64,000 nt of DNA from positions 52,646 through 116,645 of the forward strand of contig NZ_JAGSOG010000001.1 of the NCBI RefSeq assembly GCF_018139695.1, written 5' to 3'. Origin of the DNA: Actinospica durhamensis (GTDB lineage: Bacteria > Actinomycetota > Actinomycetes > Streptomycetales > Catenulisporaceae). Below, one piece after another: positions 8,344 through 18,121 of this stretch (position 1 is its first letter; each line of letters starts with the position of its first letter). Made by a program: the position numbers and the translations under genes. The notes below the pieces were generated by a model that was given only the letters and a program-made list of their open reading frames with translations, was not told the DNA's origin and did no database searches.

Positions 8344-11300
8344 ATGGGCGGATATCAGTACGGACGAGGCGACTCGACCGACGACGACCCCCGCTCCCGG
8401 GGGCAGGGCGGCGGTGGACGCCGGGGCTACGGCTCCTCCGGCGACGGTGATGGCGCGGCCGGCGGCGGGCAGTCGCCGCAGTCGCGCGGCTACGGGTCGG
8501 GCGGCGGTACCAGAGGGTACGGCTCGCCGGGCGCGGGCGGCGGGTCCGACCCGTTCGTCCAGCAACCCCCACCCACGCCGCAGCATCCGTCCCCGGGCGC
8601 CGCAGCGGGCTCGGGCGGCTCGGCGGGCTCGGGCGGCGGCACCCGCGGCTACGACCCGTACGGCGGCTCCCCGGCGCCCGGTGCGTCTCCGGCGGCCCCC
8701 TCGGGCGGCCGCGCGGCCGGCGGCGGACGTCGCGGCTACGGCTCGGGTTCCGGCTCGCGCGGACGCGGCGGTGCCGGCCACAACGAGCCGATCACTGGAG
8801 AGTTGGCGGGCGCCGGCACCCGGCCCTCGCCGGATCCGGGGGCGACCCGGGTCCAGGACGCGGCCGAAGTGGGCGCCGCGGTGCCCGAGCCGCGCCGCAG
8901 CCGGCTCGAGGAGCGCCGGGCCGCGCGCGGCGGGGACGTGCGCGACCCCAGCCAGACCAGGTCCGACCAGTACCCGGAGAGCGCGCTCAACGGCCGCTCG
9001 ACCCGCAACGGAGCCGCCTCCCGAGCCGGAGCGCGTGCGCGTGCCGCCGGCGGCGGGCGCCCGGGCGGCCCGGTGAAGAAGACCGGTTACCACCGCTACT
9101 TCGACTACCCGCGCACCGGCAAGTACGGCTGGAAGCACTGGGCGCCCTCGATCAAGCAGGTCACCGGCTGCTTCCTGGCCGGGTTCTTCATGGTGCTCGG
9201 CCTGGTCGTGTTCGAGTACGAGACCGTGGTCATCCCGGACGTGAACTCGACCGCGTTCGCGCAGGAGTCGAACTTCACCTACGACGACGCCTCCACCTCG
9301 TTCGCCACGGACGGCCCGAGCAACCGGACCATAGCCGATTACTCGGACATTCCGATGATGATCCAGAACGCCGTGGTGGCCCAGGAGGACAAGACCTTCT
9401 GGACCAACCCCGGCGTCTCCTACACCGGCACTGCGCGCGCGCTGATGGTGGACCTGATGGGCGGCAGCCTCCAGGGCGGTTCGACCATCACCCAGCAGTA
9501 CGTGAAGAACGCCTATCTGACCCAGGCTCAGACCACGTCCCGCAAGGTCGACGAGATCTTCATCGCACTGAAGCTGTCGCGGATGTACGACAAGAAGACG
9601 ATCATGGCGGACTATCTGAACACCTCACCCTTCGGGCGAAATACCGACGGCATCGAGGCCGGCGTCAAGGCGTGGTTCAACATCAGCCTGGCCCAGATGA
9701 ACAAGGAACCGGCGGCCGAACAGGCCTCCCAATCCGCGTTCCTGTCCATGATGCTCAACTCGCCATCGACGTACTCGGCCGGATGGGATCCAAGCCAGAC
9801 CGCGGCCACCCAGAAGGCCGCGCAGACCGCGGCGCTGGGCCGGTGGAAGGACACGCTCTCCAACATGGAGGCGTACAAGCTGATCACCCCCGACGTCTAC
9901 GCCCAGGCCGTGGCGAGCCCGCCCAAGGTCGTCGCGCTGAGCACCACGTCGGACAGCGAGAGCATGACCGCCGCCCAGATGAAGCAGGCCTCCCTGGACT
10001 GGCTCGACAGCTACGACTCCGCGCACAAGACGACGGACCCGAACGCGCCGACCAAGGCCGAGATCGAGGACAACGGCGGCTACACCGTCGTGACCACGTT
10101 CGACGCGAAGTACATGACCCTGGCCAAGCAGGCGGTGCAGACCGAGCTGCTGTCCAAGGAGACGAAGTTCGACCAGTCGACGCTGCAACCCGGTCTGGCC
10201 GCGGTGGATCCATCCACCGGTGACCTCGTCGCGTTCTACGGCGGATCCACCTACGAGAACAACGCGACCCAGCGAACAGCCCAGGGTGGATCGACCTTCA
10301 AGGCGTTCACCCTGGCCACGGCACTGACGAACAACTGGTCTCCGGACAGCTATCTCAACGGAAACGTGTGGCCGGACGTCACCGTCAACCCGGACGAGAA
10401 GACCCAGGACGCCGGAGCGCCGGACATCACCAACGACGGCAGCACGGCGAAGGTCGGCTGGATGACGCTGCAGCAGGCCACCGACCAGTCGGTCAACACC
10501 GCGTTCGTGCGCCTCGAGATGGCCCAGCCGAACAACTACACGTCGGTCGAGCAGATGGCCGAGCAGTTCGGCATGTCCTCGAGCACGCCGGGCTGGACCA
10601 GCAACCAGGGCGGCTGTGACAACGCGCGCTTCACCCTGGGCGTGTGCCCGACCGACCCGGCTCGCATGGCCTCGGTCTACGGCGTGCTCGCGGCCGACGG
10701 CACGCTGCACTCGCTGACGGAGATCAAGGAGATCAAGGAGCCGAACGGCGCCATCTGGAAGCCGCAGACGACCACGACCCAGGTCGTCAGCAGCAACGTC
10801 GCGGCCACCGAGACCAAGCTGCTGACCGGCGTCATCCACAACTCGGACGGCACGGCGAACTCCTCGTACCGCAGCTCCGGCCTCGACATGACCAACATCG
10901 CGGGCAAGACGGGCACGTCCACCATGGACTACACCGCCAGCACCAAGACCGCGATGAGCCAGGTCGGCTACAACAACCACGACGGCACGTTCACCACCGC
11001 CGGTATCTGGTTCGACGGATACAGCAGCAAGCTGGCCATCTCCGTCGGCATCAGCCGGTGGACGAACATCACGCTCAACGGGCAACAGGTGGCGACCCAG
11101 CTGCCCGTCGACAACATCGCCGACTCCGGCCTCGACTACGGTGCCACCTATCCGTTCGCGATCTGGGCCGACTTCATGAAGCAGATGCAGGGCACGTCGA
11201 TGGGCGGCGACGAGACCTTCACCACGCCGCAGCCCAACCCGAACGCCACGGTCTACAACAGCCCGTCGGCCAGCCCGTCGCCGAGCCCGACACCGTCGAA

Positions 11301-11508
11301 GACCACGCAGTCGCCGGCTCCGCCGACCCAGACGCAGTACACGCCCACGGCCAGCCCGAGCGCCAGCTGCACGCCGAGCCTGATCGACCAGTGCGACGGC
11401 ACCGGGAACGGCGGCGGCAGTACGCCGTCGGACTCGGCCTCGGCCAGTGCGTCGCCCAGCGACACCAGCACCGGTAGACGCAACGGCGGCGGAACCGGCG
11501 GCACATAG
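8344..11508 (+). CDS. Bifunctional class A penicillin-binding protein
   Basis: A 1054-residue peptidoglycan polymerase/transpeptidase. Residues 1-250 are a Gly/Ser/Arg-rich cytoplasmic tail; a membrane anchor lies near residue 280. The GT51 glycosyltransferase domain has the catalytic Glu in QEDKTFW (E348) and GGSTITQQYVKN. The transpeptidase domain carries STFK with nucleophile S650, the SVN-type second motif and KTG (K855-G857). The C-terminus is a Ser/Pro/Thr-rich extracellular tail. The ATG at 8344 follows GAGGGAG. The GT51 motif EDKTFWTNPG lacks the His usual in EDxxFxxHxG. It diverges from padR and corresponds in position to SCO3901. Confidence 0.95.
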   Translation: MGGYQYGRGDSTDDDPRSRGQGGGGRRGYGSSGDGDGAAGGGQSPQSRGYGSGGGTRGYGSPGAGGGSDPFVQQPPPTPQHPSPGAAAGSGGSAGSGGGTRGYDPYGGSPAPGASPAAPSGGRAAGGGRRGYGSGSGSRGRGGAGHNEPITGELAGAGTRPSPDPGATRVQDAAEVGAAVPEPRRSRLEERRAARGGDVRDPSQTRSDQYPESALNGRSTRNGAASRAGARARAAGGGRPGGPVKKTGYHRYFDYPRTGKYGWKHWAPSIKQVTGCFLAGFFMVLGLVVFEYETVVIPDVNSTAFAQESNFTYDDASTSFATDGPSNRTIADYSDIPMMIQNAVVAQEDKTFWTNPGVSYTGTARALMVDLMGGSLQGGSTITQQYVKNAYLTQAQTTSRKVDEIFIALKLSRMYDKKTIMADYLNTSPFGRNTDGIEAGVKAWFNISLAQMNKEPAAEQASQSAFLSMMLNSPSTYSAGWDPSQTAATQKAAQTAALGRWKDTLSNMEAYKLITPDVYAQAVASPPKVVALSTTSDSESMTAAQMKQASLDWLDSYDSAHKTTDPNAPTKAEIEDNGGYTVVTTFDAKYMTLAKQAVQTELLSKETKFDQSTLQPGLAAVDPSTGDLVAFYGGSTYENNATQRTAQGGSTFKAFTLATALTNNWSPDSYLNGNVWPDVTVNPDEKTQDAGAPDITNDGSTAKVGWMTLQQATDQSVNTAFVRLEMAQPNNYTSVEQMAEQFGMSSSTPGWTSNQGGCDNARFTLGVCPTDPARMASVYGVLAADGTLHSLTEIKEIKEPNGAIWKPQTTTTQVVSSNVAATETKLLTGVIHNSDGTANSSYRSSGLDMTNIAGKTGTSTMDYTASTKTAMSQVGYNNHDGTFTTAGIWFDGYSSKLAISVGISRWTNITLNGQQVATQLPVDNIADSGLDYGATYPFAIWADFMKQMQGTSMGGDETFTTPQPNPNATVYNSPSASPSPSPTPSKTTQSPAPPTQTQYTPTASPSASCTPSLIDQCDGTGNGGGSTPSDSASASASPSDTSTGRRNGGGTGGT

Positions 11509-11528
11509 CCGCGGGACGCATGAAAGGT

Positions 11529-11571
11529 ACGGCGCGGGCGCGACGGATCACCGTCGCGCCCGCGCCGTTTT
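11529..11571 (+). terminator. Rho-independent terminator after the PBP gene
   Basis: An 18-base GC-rich inverted repeat (11529-11546 / 11551-11568) with loop ATCA runs into TTTT. It separates the PBP gene from the glycosyltransferase gene. Confidence 0.85.
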
Positions 11572-11640
11572 CCTCACCGCACGCGAAATCCGCCCCGAGG
11601 GCGGGGGGCGCTTATCAGAAAGCGACGCTAGGGTTTGCGC

Positions 11641-13155
11641 ATGACCGTCAGCACGAGCGCGTTCGACGACACGGACGAGACGCCGGAGCCCGGGCCGGAG
11701 CCCGGGGACCTGATCGCTCCCAGCCTGGACGACCCGCTGCCCAACCTGGGCGCCGAGGGCGTCGGCGGAGTGATGGGCAAGCGGGCCAGACTGCGGGCGA
11801 GCGTGCTCGCGCGCGGCACCGTGGCCTTCGTCCTGATCGTGCTGACCCTGCTGACCATGTCCGTGGGCATCGGGATGCGCGAGCCCTGCTTCAACACCGC
11901 CTGGACCGGCGGCGGGAACCAGCAGTACACGCACATGTGCTACAGCGACATCCCGTTCATGTACCAGGGCCGCGGGTTCTCCAACGACCAGGTCCCGTAC
12001 GTCTCGACGAACCAGAGCGACTACCTCGAGTACCCGGTGGTCACCGGCGCGGCGATGGAGACCGCGGCGCTGATCGCCCGGCACATCCCCGGCGACACCA
12101 ACAACCAGGGCCGCTGGTTCTACCTGATCACCACCTGGTTCCTGCTCGCCTTCGCCTGCATCACGGTGGTGGCGCTGGCCGGGCTCAACGGGCGCAGACC
12201 CTGGGACGCGGCCATGTTCGCGCTCGCGCCGGGCCTGCTGCTCAACGCCACCATCAACTGGGACCTGGTGGCCGTGGGCCTGGCCGCGGTGGGCCTGCTG
12301 GCCTGGGCGCGCAAGAAGCCGGTGCTGGCCGGGGTGTTCATCGGCCTCGGCACAGCGGCCAAGCTCTACCCGGTGCTGATCCTGGTGGCGCTGGTGATGC
12401 TGTGCTGGCGGGCCGGGAAGATGCGGCAGTGGTCGCTGTGCCTGGCCGGCGCGGTCGGCTCCTGGCTTGTGGTGAACCTGCCGTTCATGATCCAGAACTA
12501 CGCGGGCTGGCTGTACTTCTACAAGTTCAACGACGCGCGCGGGGCGGACTGGGGCTCGTTCTGGCTCTTCCTCGAGTACAACCCGATCCACCCGATCGTG
12601 TTTTCGGCCTCCCGGATCACGCTGTTGTTCGCGGTGCTGCTCGCGTTCTCCTGCGTGGCCATCGGCATACTGACCTCGCTGGTCAGATTCCGGCCGCGGG
12701 TGGGCCACGTCGTGTTCCTGGTGGCGGCGGCGTTCATCATCTTCAACAAGGTCTACTCGCCGCAGTACGTGCTCTGGCTCATCCCGCTCGCGGTGATCGC
12801 CCGGCCGCGCTGGCGCGACTTCCTGATCTGGCAGGTGTGCGAGGTCGTCTACTACGGCGCGATCTGGCTCTACCTGGCCGACCTCAGCACGCCCAACCGC
12901 GGCCTGCCGCAGGTGGCCTACGACATGGCCATCGGGCTGCACCTGGCCGGCACGATCTTCTTCTGCGTCCAGGTGATCCGCGACGCGATCGACCCGCGCC
13001 GCGACCCGGTGCGGATGAGCGGGATGGACGACCCGGCGGGCGGCGTGCTGGATCAGGCACCGGACGTCTACGGCTTCGGTTCACCCGCGCCGAAGGAGCC
13101 GGAACCGGAACTGGAGCAGGTGCCGAGCGGTTCGGCCGCGGCGGCGCTGAGCTGA
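11641..13155 (+). CDS. GT87-type polyprenol-sugar glycosyltransferase, multi-spanning
   Basis: A 504-residue integral membrane protein of the DUF2029/GT87 group, which uses polyprenyl-phosphate sugars (mannose in characterised mycobacterial members) to extend envelope glycans. About ten hydrophobic segments are visible, from residue 60 to 440. The loop after the first one is long and ends in SDYLEYPVVTGAAMETAALIA, typical of the catalytic loop. The pattern ATINWDLVAVGLAAVGLLAWARKKP and GLGTAAKLYP is characteristic. The ATG at 11641 follows AGGG; a TTG two codons upstream is less likely. It sits between PBP and FemX, in line with a cell-envelope role. Confidence 0.85.
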   Translation: MTVSTSAFDDTDETPEPGPEPGDLIAPSLDDPLPNLGAEGVGGVMGKRARLRASVLARGTVAFVLIVLTLLTMSVGIGMREPCFNTAWTGGGNQQYTHMCYSDIPFMYQGRGFSNDQVPYVSTNQSDYLEYPVVTGAAMETAALIARHIPGDTNNQGRWFYLITTWFLLAFACITVVALAGLNGRRPWDAAMFALAPGLLLNATINWDLVAVGLAAVGLLAWARKKPVLAGVFIGLGTAAKLYPVLILVALVMLCWRAGKMRQWSLCLAGAVGSWLVVNLPFMIQNYAGWLYFYKFNDARGADWGSFWLFLEYNPIHPIVFSASRITLLFAVLLAFSCVAIGILTSLVRFRPRVGHVVFLVAAAFIIFNKVYSPQYVLWLIPLAVIARPRWRDFLIWQVCEVVYYGAIWLYLADLSTPNRGLPQVAYDMAIGLHLAGTIFFCVQVIRDAIDPRRDPVRMSGMDDPAGGVLDQAPDVYGFGSPAPKEPEPELEQVPSGSAAAALS

Positions 13156-13233
13156 GGCGGCGCCAAGCTGAGGAGCTCGCTCGGTCATATCATCATTCGA
13201 TTACCGTGACCGGGTGAGACGAGAGCGCGACAC

Positions 13234-13264
13234 GCGGGCGGCGAGGTGTGACCTCGCCGCCTGC
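13234..13264 (+). terminator. Hairpin terminator after the GT87 gene
   Basis: A 14-base near-perfect inverted repeat (arms 13234-13247 and 13251-13264, one G-T type mismatch) with a 3-base loop lies 80 bases after the glycosyltransferase stop codon. No T-run follows. Confidence 0.65.
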
Positions 13265-13281
13265 GGCGCAGATAGATCAGC

Positions 13282-13458
13282 ATGGACGCCGCCCACCTCA
13301 TGGACCACGCCGTCGTGCACGGCCGGACTCTCGCCGCCGTCGCCGCGATGAGCAAGGCCGAGGCCAAGCAGACCCTCGACACCGGACTGACCGTGACCGG
13401 GCTCGTCCTGGTCGGCGTCGGCAGCTTCATCGCCAAACGCAAGCAGCGCGGGCAGTAG
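13282..13458 (+). CDS. Small putative membrane protein, 58 residues
   Basis: A short ORF: an N-terminal amphipathic half with His residues (MDAAHLMDHAVVHG) and a C-terminal hydrophobic helix (TGLTVTGLVLVGVGSFIA) followed by a basic KRKQR tail, as in a single-pass protein with a cytoplasmic C-terminus. It lies directly after a terminator and converges on femX. There is no convincing Shine-Dalgarno, so translation is uncertain. No family recognised. Confidence 0.45.
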   Translation: MDAAHLMDHAVVHGRTLAAVAAMSKAEAKQTLDTGLTVTGLVLVGVGSFIAKRKQRGQ

Positions 13459-13491
13459 CCGAAGCGCGGGCAATAGCCGGTCGCGCTTCGC

Positions 13492-14721
13492 TCAGCGCAT
13501 CCGGAGGTAGGCGCGCACCGCCGCGTCCAGCCCCCGGTTGATCACATAGTCGTACTCGCCGGGGTACTCGACCACCTCGCCGCCGGTTCCGATCTTGAAC
13601 CGCAGCAGCCCGAACATCGGGTGCCCGGGGTCCAGGGTGGACCCGACGCCGCGCAGGTCGTAGAACTCCATGCCGTCGGCCAGGGCGTCGCGCATCATCC
13701 GCCACTGCACCGCGTTCGAGGCGCGCAGGTCGCGGCGGTAGTCCCCGCTGGCGCCGTAGCCGAACCAGGCGTGCCGGCCGAGCCGGACCGTGGTGGCCGC
13801 CGCCGAGGCGACCCCGTCCACGCCCGCGAGATACAGCCTTATCCCGTCCGGCTCGCACTGCCCGAGTACATCGAACATCCGTTCGAAGTAGGTCAGCGGT
13901 CGCGGCGTGAACGCGTCCCGCCGAGCCGTCTCCAGGTACAGCCTGTGGAAAACCGGCAGCTGCTCCGGGCCCGCCCGCCACACGCGTACGCCGGTGCGCT
14001 CGGCGGTCCGCACGTTGCGGCGCCACTGCGGGTGGAACGAGCCGAGCAGCTCGGCCTCGGTCCGCCCGTCCAGCGGGATCCGCACGAAATGCCGCGGCTG
14101 CTGGTCGGCGATCCCGTGCCCGGCCGCCGCCCGACGACGCCAGCCGAGCGCGCGCAGATCCTCGACCAGCCGCGCGGCCTCGGGCTCCACCGCGTCCGCC
14201 GCGAGTTCGGCGAAGTCGGTCACCGACGCGTCCGCCATGCCCGCCTTCACGCTCGCGGCGCTCCACCGGCGGGCGACGACCTTGGGTCCGAGCTTGACGC
14301 AGAAGGCCCCCGCCGCGCGCAGGTGCCTGACCAGCGGATCGAGCCAATCCGCCGGAACGCACCCGTCGGCGAACCAGCCGAGCGTCGGCCCCTCCGGCAG
14401 GTAGGCCAGGCAGCGCCGGCCGAGTACCGGGAGCGGCGGCAGGTCCCGGTAGAGCACCAGGGCCGTCCCGACCAGCTCGCCGCGCTGGAACCAGCCGAGC
14501 GACTCGGCACGCCACCCCGCCTTGACCCGGCCCCAGACCGGAGCCTGCAGGAAGCTGAGCTGTTCCGGCTCGGCCCGGTGCAGCAGGAAGCCGAGGTGCG
14601 CGGCGCTCTCGATCTCCCGGACCTCGATCCGGACACGATCGGCCACAGCGCGGGCGAGCGCCTGGGGCGGCACCCGCGGGGCGGCCCGGAGCAGGGAGCG
14701 GTCGGTCAGCTGAATCTCCAT
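13492..14721 (-). CDS. femX: FemX/FemAB-type aminoacyltransferase
   Basis: A 409-residue member of the FemABX (lipid II aminoacyltransferase) family. In Streptomyces the counterpart adds the first residue of the interpeptide bridge to lipid II from aminoacyl-tRNA. It shows two GNAT-like lobes: GWFQRGELVGTALVLYRDLPPLP with YLPEGPTLGW in the first; GSFHPQWRRNVRTAERTGV with YLAGVDGVASAAATTV and WFGYGASG in the second. The end FKIGTGGEVVEYPGEYDYVINRGL is typical. Position next to envelope genes matches SCO3904. The ATG at 14721 is the only sensible start. Confidence 0.9.
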   Translation of the reverse strand: MEIQLTDRSLLRAAPRVPPQALARAVADRVRIEVREIESAAHLGFLLHRAEPEQLSFLQAPVWGRVKAGWRAESLGWFQRGELVGTALVLYRDLPPLPVLGRRCLAYLPEGPTLGWFADGCVPADWLDPLVRHLRAAGAFCVKLGPKVVARRWSAASVKAGMADASVTDFAELAADAVEPEAARLVEDLRALGWRRRAAAGHGIADQQPRHFVRIPLDGRTEAELLGSFHPQWRRNVRTAERTGVRVWRAGPEQLPVFHRLYLETARRDAFTPRPLTYFERMFDVLGQCEPDGIRLYLAGVDGVASAAATTVRLGRHAWFGYGASGDYRRDLRASNAVQWRMMRDALADGMEFYDLRGVGSTLDPGHPMFGLLRFKIGTGGEVVEYPGEYDYVINRGLDAAVRAYLRMR

Positions 14722-14848
14722 CAGCCGTCCAGTATCCGCGCCTCCGCGCCCGGGACCGAGTCGACGCGCCCGGCTATGTCATACCAATACGGTCAACTGA
14801 CCGTATTCCCGGCTGTATCCGATATGACCGCGTCATCCGGTCGTCGGC

Positions 14849-15664
14849 TCACTGCGCCTTGACGTCCAGCCGCTCGCGCAGCCAGGCCACGTCCGCACCC
14901 TGCCCGGCCGCCTCGCCCGGGGTCTCGCAGACGAAGTCGGCGCCCGCGGCCGCCGCCGCCCGGGCGACCGCGGCCAGCTGCTCCGGGTCGATCTTGCCCG
15001 CGCCGAAGTTGGCGTGCCGGTCGCGCCCCGAGTCGAACCCGCCCTGCGAGTCGTTCGCGTGCACCAGGTCCACCCGGCCGGTGATCCCCAGGATCCGCTC
15101 GACCACCGTGTCGAGCTCGAGGCCCGCCGCGAAGGCGTGGCAGGTGTCCAGGCAGAAGCCGATCCGGTCGCTGTGCGGGTGCCCGGAGACGGCCTGCCAC
15201 AGCCGCTCGATCGCCTCGAGGTGCCGGGCCATGGCGAAGTTCCCGCCGGCCGTGTTCTCGATCAGCAGCGGGACCGGCAGTTCGAGGCCCTCGACCGCCT
15301 TGCGCCAGTTGTCGAAGCCGGTGGCCGGGTCGTCGTCCTTGGTCACGTGGCCGCCGTGCACCACCACGCCCGCCGCGCCCAGCTCGGCCGCGGCCGTCAG
15401 AGTCTGCTGGAGCAGCTTGCGGCCCGGGATGCGGATGCGGTTGTTCGGCGAGGCGACGTTGATCACGTACGCGGCGTGCACGTATAGCCGCAGGTCGGCG
15501 GCCTTCGCGGCATCCGCGAGGGCCGCCGCGCCGCCCGGGTAGGCGGCCTCCGGCTTGGTCCAGGCCTGCGGGTCGCCCAGCAGGATCTGCGCGGCGTCGG
15601 CGCCGCGTTCGCGCGCGGCGGAGATCGGGTCGTGCTGGTCGACGGTGGCACCGATACGAGTCAC
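14849..15664 (-). CDS. nfo: Deoxyribonuclease IV (AP endonuclease, Nfo family)
   Basis: A 271-residue endonuclease IV, a TIM-barrel metalloenzyme that cuts 5-prime to abasic sites in base-excision repair. Metal-ligand motifs appear in order: YVHAAYVINV, VVVHGGH, LLIENTAGG, GFCLDTCHAFAAG, VHANDSQGGFDSGRDRHANF and CETPGE. The GTG start at 15664 has no Shine-Dalgarno, but TAGGCT lies six bases upstream as a possible -10 hexamer, so the mRNA may be leaderless. Confidence 0.93.
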   Translation of the reverse strand: MTRIGATVDQHDPISAARERGADAAQILLGDPQAWTKPEAAYPGGAAALADAAKAADLRLYVHAAYVINVASPNNRIRIPGRKLLQQTLTAAAELGAAGVVVHGGHVTKDDDPATGFDNWRKAVEGLELPVPLLIENTAGGNFAMARHLEAIERLWQAVSGHPHSDRIGFCLDTCHAFAAGLELDTVVERILGITGRVDLVHANDSQGGFDSGRDRHANFGAGKIDPEQLAAVARAAAAAGADFVCETPGEAAGQGADVAWLRERLDVKAQ

Positions 15665-15750
15665 GCGTCGAGCCTAGCGAGGCCCGCCGACATTCGCGCA
15701 GTCCGCCGGTTTCCGCCCGTGAGCGGCGGCCCGGTTTTTGTCGGTGGGCG

Positions 15751-16050
15751 TCAGTAGAGTCCACCGTGAGCGAGACCGAACAGGAGTCCGACCCCGGAGA
15801 CGACCATGGCGCAGACGTTGATCCACCGCTCGGCGGTGGTGGCCGAGATCATCTGCGACCACAGCGCGGTGGCCAGCCCCGCCACTCCGGCCCAGGATCC
15901 GAGCAGGTGGGTCGAGGGGTACCAGGCGCTGACGATCGAGATGACCGCGAACACCGCGGCGAACACCGCCAGGGTGTTCTGCAACGGATGCGGCCTGCCG
16001 TCGGTGTTGAGGGTGAGGTGGCTGTGCCGGGAAGAAACGGTCTGGCTCAC
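15751..16050 (-). CDS. Small integral membrane protein
   Basis: A 99-residue protein with three hydrophobic segments (about residues 27-45, 53-67 and 76-96). A His-containing N-terminus (SSRHSHLTLN) precedes the first. The GTG at 16050 is chosen over the longer frame because AGGGAGG lies eight bases upstream. It is divergent from the rpsF operon. No family recognised, though small proteins of this layout are common beside rpsF in related actinomycetes. Confidence 0.7.
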   Translation of the reverse strand: MSQTVSSRHSHLTLNTDGRPHPLQNTLAVFAAVFAVISIVSAWYPSTHLLGSWAGVAGLATALWSQMISATTAERWINVCAMVVSGVGLLFGLAHGGLY

Positions 16051-16233
16051 AAGGAAGACCTCCCTACCTGTCACTGCGCACGGTCACGACTCGATCCGTA
16101 CGCGTCTTGTGTCAGCATCAACCCGGAACATCCCGATTTCAAGGGGCCGATCGGGTGCCGGTACACTTGACCGATCCTGGTTCGTCTCCCGTCCCCGGGG
16201 GCGTGGACCTGGATCGATGCATGACCCTCCTGT

Positions 16234-16248
16234 CGCGGAAAGTCCGCG
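16234..16248 (+). promoter_or_regulatory. rpsF leader hairpin
   Basis: A perfect 6-base stem CGCGGA/TCCGCG around AAG lies 32 bases upstream of rpsF, close to its Shine-Dalgarno. It could be part of an S6:S18 autoregulatory structure, but the usual CCG-AGG bulge is not obvious, so this is only a candidate. Confidence 0.35.
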
Positions 16249-16280
16249 GCCGTTCGAGTCCATAGGAGGTGGGTACGCAC

Positions 16281-16583
16281 ATGCGTCACTACGAAGTGAT
16301 GGTCATCCTCGACCCCGACCTCGAGGAGCGCCAGATCGCTCCGTCCGTCGAGAACTTCCTCGGTGTGATCCGTTCCAACGGGGGCACCGTCGAGAAGACC
16401 GACATCTGGGGCCGTCGTCGCCTCGCCTACGAGATCAAGAAGAGCGGCAAGAAGGTGTCCGAGGGCATCTACGCCGTCATCAACCTGAACGCCACCCCCG
16501 CGGTGGTCCAGGAGTTCGACCGCCAGCTCAACCTCAACGAGGGTGTGCTGCGGACCAAGGTCATCCGTCCCGACCAGCGGTAG
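16281..16583 (+). CDS. rpsF: 30S ribosomal protein S6
   Basis: A 100-residue S6: [17 protein letters not shown] at the start, the loop [20 protein letters not shown] and the end [14 protein letters not shown]. It binds S18 on the 30S platform. The ATG at 16281 is preferred over a GTG four codons upstream because GGAGGTGGG lies at suitable distance. It is the first gene of the rpsF-ssb-rpsR-rplI operon; ssb follows after 49 bases. Confidence 0.98.
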   Translation: MRHYEVMVILDPDLEERQIAPSVENFLGVIRSNGGTVEKTDIWGRRRLAYEIKKSGKKVSEGIYAVINLNATPAVVQEFDRQLNLNEGVLRTKVIRPDQR

Positions 16584-16632
16584 CACGCTGCACCGGGCAC
16601 TGCTACCAACAGCGGAAGGCGAGTAGGACCCC

Positions 16633-17214
16633 ATGGCAGGCGAGACCGTCATCACCGTCATCGGCAACCTGACCGGCGACCCCGAACTGCGGTTCACCCC
16701 CAGCGGCGCCGCGGTGGCCAGCTTCACCGTGGCCTCCACGCCGCGCAGCTTCGACCGCGAGACCAGCCAGTGGAAGGACGGCGATCCGCTGTTCCTGCGC
16801 TGCTCGGTCTGGCGGCAGTACGCGGAGAACGTGGCCGAGTCGCTGACCAAGGGCATGCAGGTGATGGTGCAGGGCCGCCTCAAGCAGCGGTCGTACCAGA
16901 CCCGCGAGGGTGAGAACCGCACCGTCATCGAGCTCGACGTCGACGACGTCGGCCCGACGCTGCGCTTCGCCACGGCCAAGATCACCAAGTCGCAGCGCGG
17001 CTCGGGTGGTGGCGGCGGTGGTTACGGCGGCGGCAGCGGCGGCTCCGGCAACGGGCCCGCCGGCGGTGGCGACTGGGGTTCCTCCGGCGGAGGTTCCGTG
17101 CAGCGTAGCGGTGGCCAGCAGTCCGGCCCCGCCCCACAGGACGACCCCTGGGCCACCGGCGGTGGCGCAGGTGGCGGCTGGGGCGGCGGCTATTCGGACG
17201 AGCCCCCGTTCTAA
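16633..17214 (+). CDS. ssb: Single-stranded DNA-binding protein
   Basis: A 193-residue SSB. Residues 1-115 are the OB fold ([41 protein letters not shown]). A long Gly-rich linker follows, ending in the acidic-aromatic tip SDEPPF, the variant of DDDIPF that recruits repair and replication proteins. It coats single-stranded DNA in replication and repair. This is the essential housekeeping copy, set between rpsF and rpsR as in other actinobacteria. Confidence 0.97.
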   Translation: MAGETVITVIGNLTGDPELRFTPSGAAVASFTVASTPRSFDRETSQWKDGDPLFLRCSVWRQYAENVAESLTKGMQVMVQGRLKQRSYQTREGENRTVIELDVDDVGPTLRFATAKITKSQRGSGGGGGGYGGGSGGSGNGPAGGGDWGSSGGGSVQRSGGQQSGPAPQDDPWATGGGAGGGWGGGYSDEPPF

Positions 17215-17243
17215 TTGATCTTTTTTCAGGAGAGAAAGACACC

Positions 17244-17480
17244 ATGGCCAAGGCCCCGGTGCGCAAGCCCAAGAAGAAGGTTTGCGCGTTCTGCAAGGAC
17301 AAGACCGAGTACATCGACTACAAGGACACGAACCTGCTGCGGAAGTTCATTTCCGACCGCGGCAAGATCCGTGCCCGTCGTGTGACCGGCAACTGCACCC
17401 AGCACCAGCGCGACATCGCCACGGCTGTGAAGAACAGCCGTGAGATGGCCCTGCTGCCGTACACCAGCACCGTTCGCTAA
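17244..17480 (+). CDS. rpsR: 30S ribosomal protein S18
   Basis: A 78-residue S18 with the conserved [18 protein letters not shown] and [13 protein letters not shown]. It keeps Cys residues (KVCAFCKDK and NCTQHQR), so it is the zinc-containing C+ form; actinomycetes often have a second, C- copy elsewhere. AGGAGAG precedes the ATG. Confidence 0.98.
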   Translation: MAKAPVRKPKKKVCAFCKDKTEYIDYKDTNLLRKFISDRGKIRARRVTGNCTQHQRDIATAVKNSREMALLPYTSTVR

Positions 17481-17499
17481 GGAGAGGGTGGACTAAATC

Positions 17500-17946
17500 A
17501 TGAAGCTCATCCTCACTCACGAGGTCACCGGCCTCGGTGCCCCGGGCGATGTCATCACGGTCAAGGACGGCTACGGCCGCAACTACCTGCTGCCCCGCGG
17601 CTTCGCCATCGCGTGGACCAAGGGCGCGGAGAAGCAGGTCGAGACCATCCGCAAGGCCCGCAAGAGCCGCGAGGTGCGTGACCTCGGTCACGCCCAGGAG
17701 CTCAAGTCGGCGCTCGAGCGGCTCAACGTGCGCCTGGCCACCCGGGCCGGGGAGTCCGGCCGGCTGTTCGGCTCGGTCACCGTGGCGGACATCGCGGACG
17801 CGGTGTCGCAGTCGGGCGGTCCCGCGGTGGACAAGCGCAAGATCGAGATCACCACGCCGATCAAGACCGTCGGCGCGCACAAGGTCTCGGTCCGGCTGCA
17901 CCCGGAGGTCTCCGCGACCGTCGGTGTGACCATCGTCGCCGCCTGA
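17500..17946 (+). CDS. rplI: 50S ribosomal protein L9
   Basis: A 148-residue L9: the N-terminal rRNA-binding domain ([36 protein letters not shown]), a connecting helix and the C-terminal domain ([33 protein letters not shown]). It is the last gene of the operon, 19 bases after rpsR with GGAGAGGG upstream, followed by a strong terminator. Confidence 0.98.
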   Translation: MKLILTHEVTGLGAPGDVITVKDGYGRNYLLPRGFAIAWTKGAEKQVETIRKARKSREVRDLGHAQELKSALERLNVRLATRAGESGRLFGSVTVADIADAVSQSGGPAVDKRKIEITTPIKTVGAHKVSVRLHPEVSATVGVTIVAA

Positions 17947-17974
17947 CGGCGGACCTGACGCGACGTCACGTCGG

Positions 17975-18026
17975 TTCCGGGCGCCGTCTTCTCCCGAAAG
18001 GGGGAATACGGCGCCCGGAATTTTTT
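17975..18026 (+). terminator. Rho-independent terminator of the rpsF operon
   Basis: Outer arms of 13 bases (17975-17987 and 18008-18020) plus an inner CTCCC/GGGGA pairing are followed by six T. It lies 28 bases after rplI. Confidence 0.92.
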
Positions 18027-18121
18027 GTGCACAGCCTGTGGGTTCCCGCCCCGGAGCGCCGCGCAGGCCAGAGACCGCAGCCGGGGCCGACCGAGCCGCC
18101 ACGGCTCGGCTGTCCACCGAG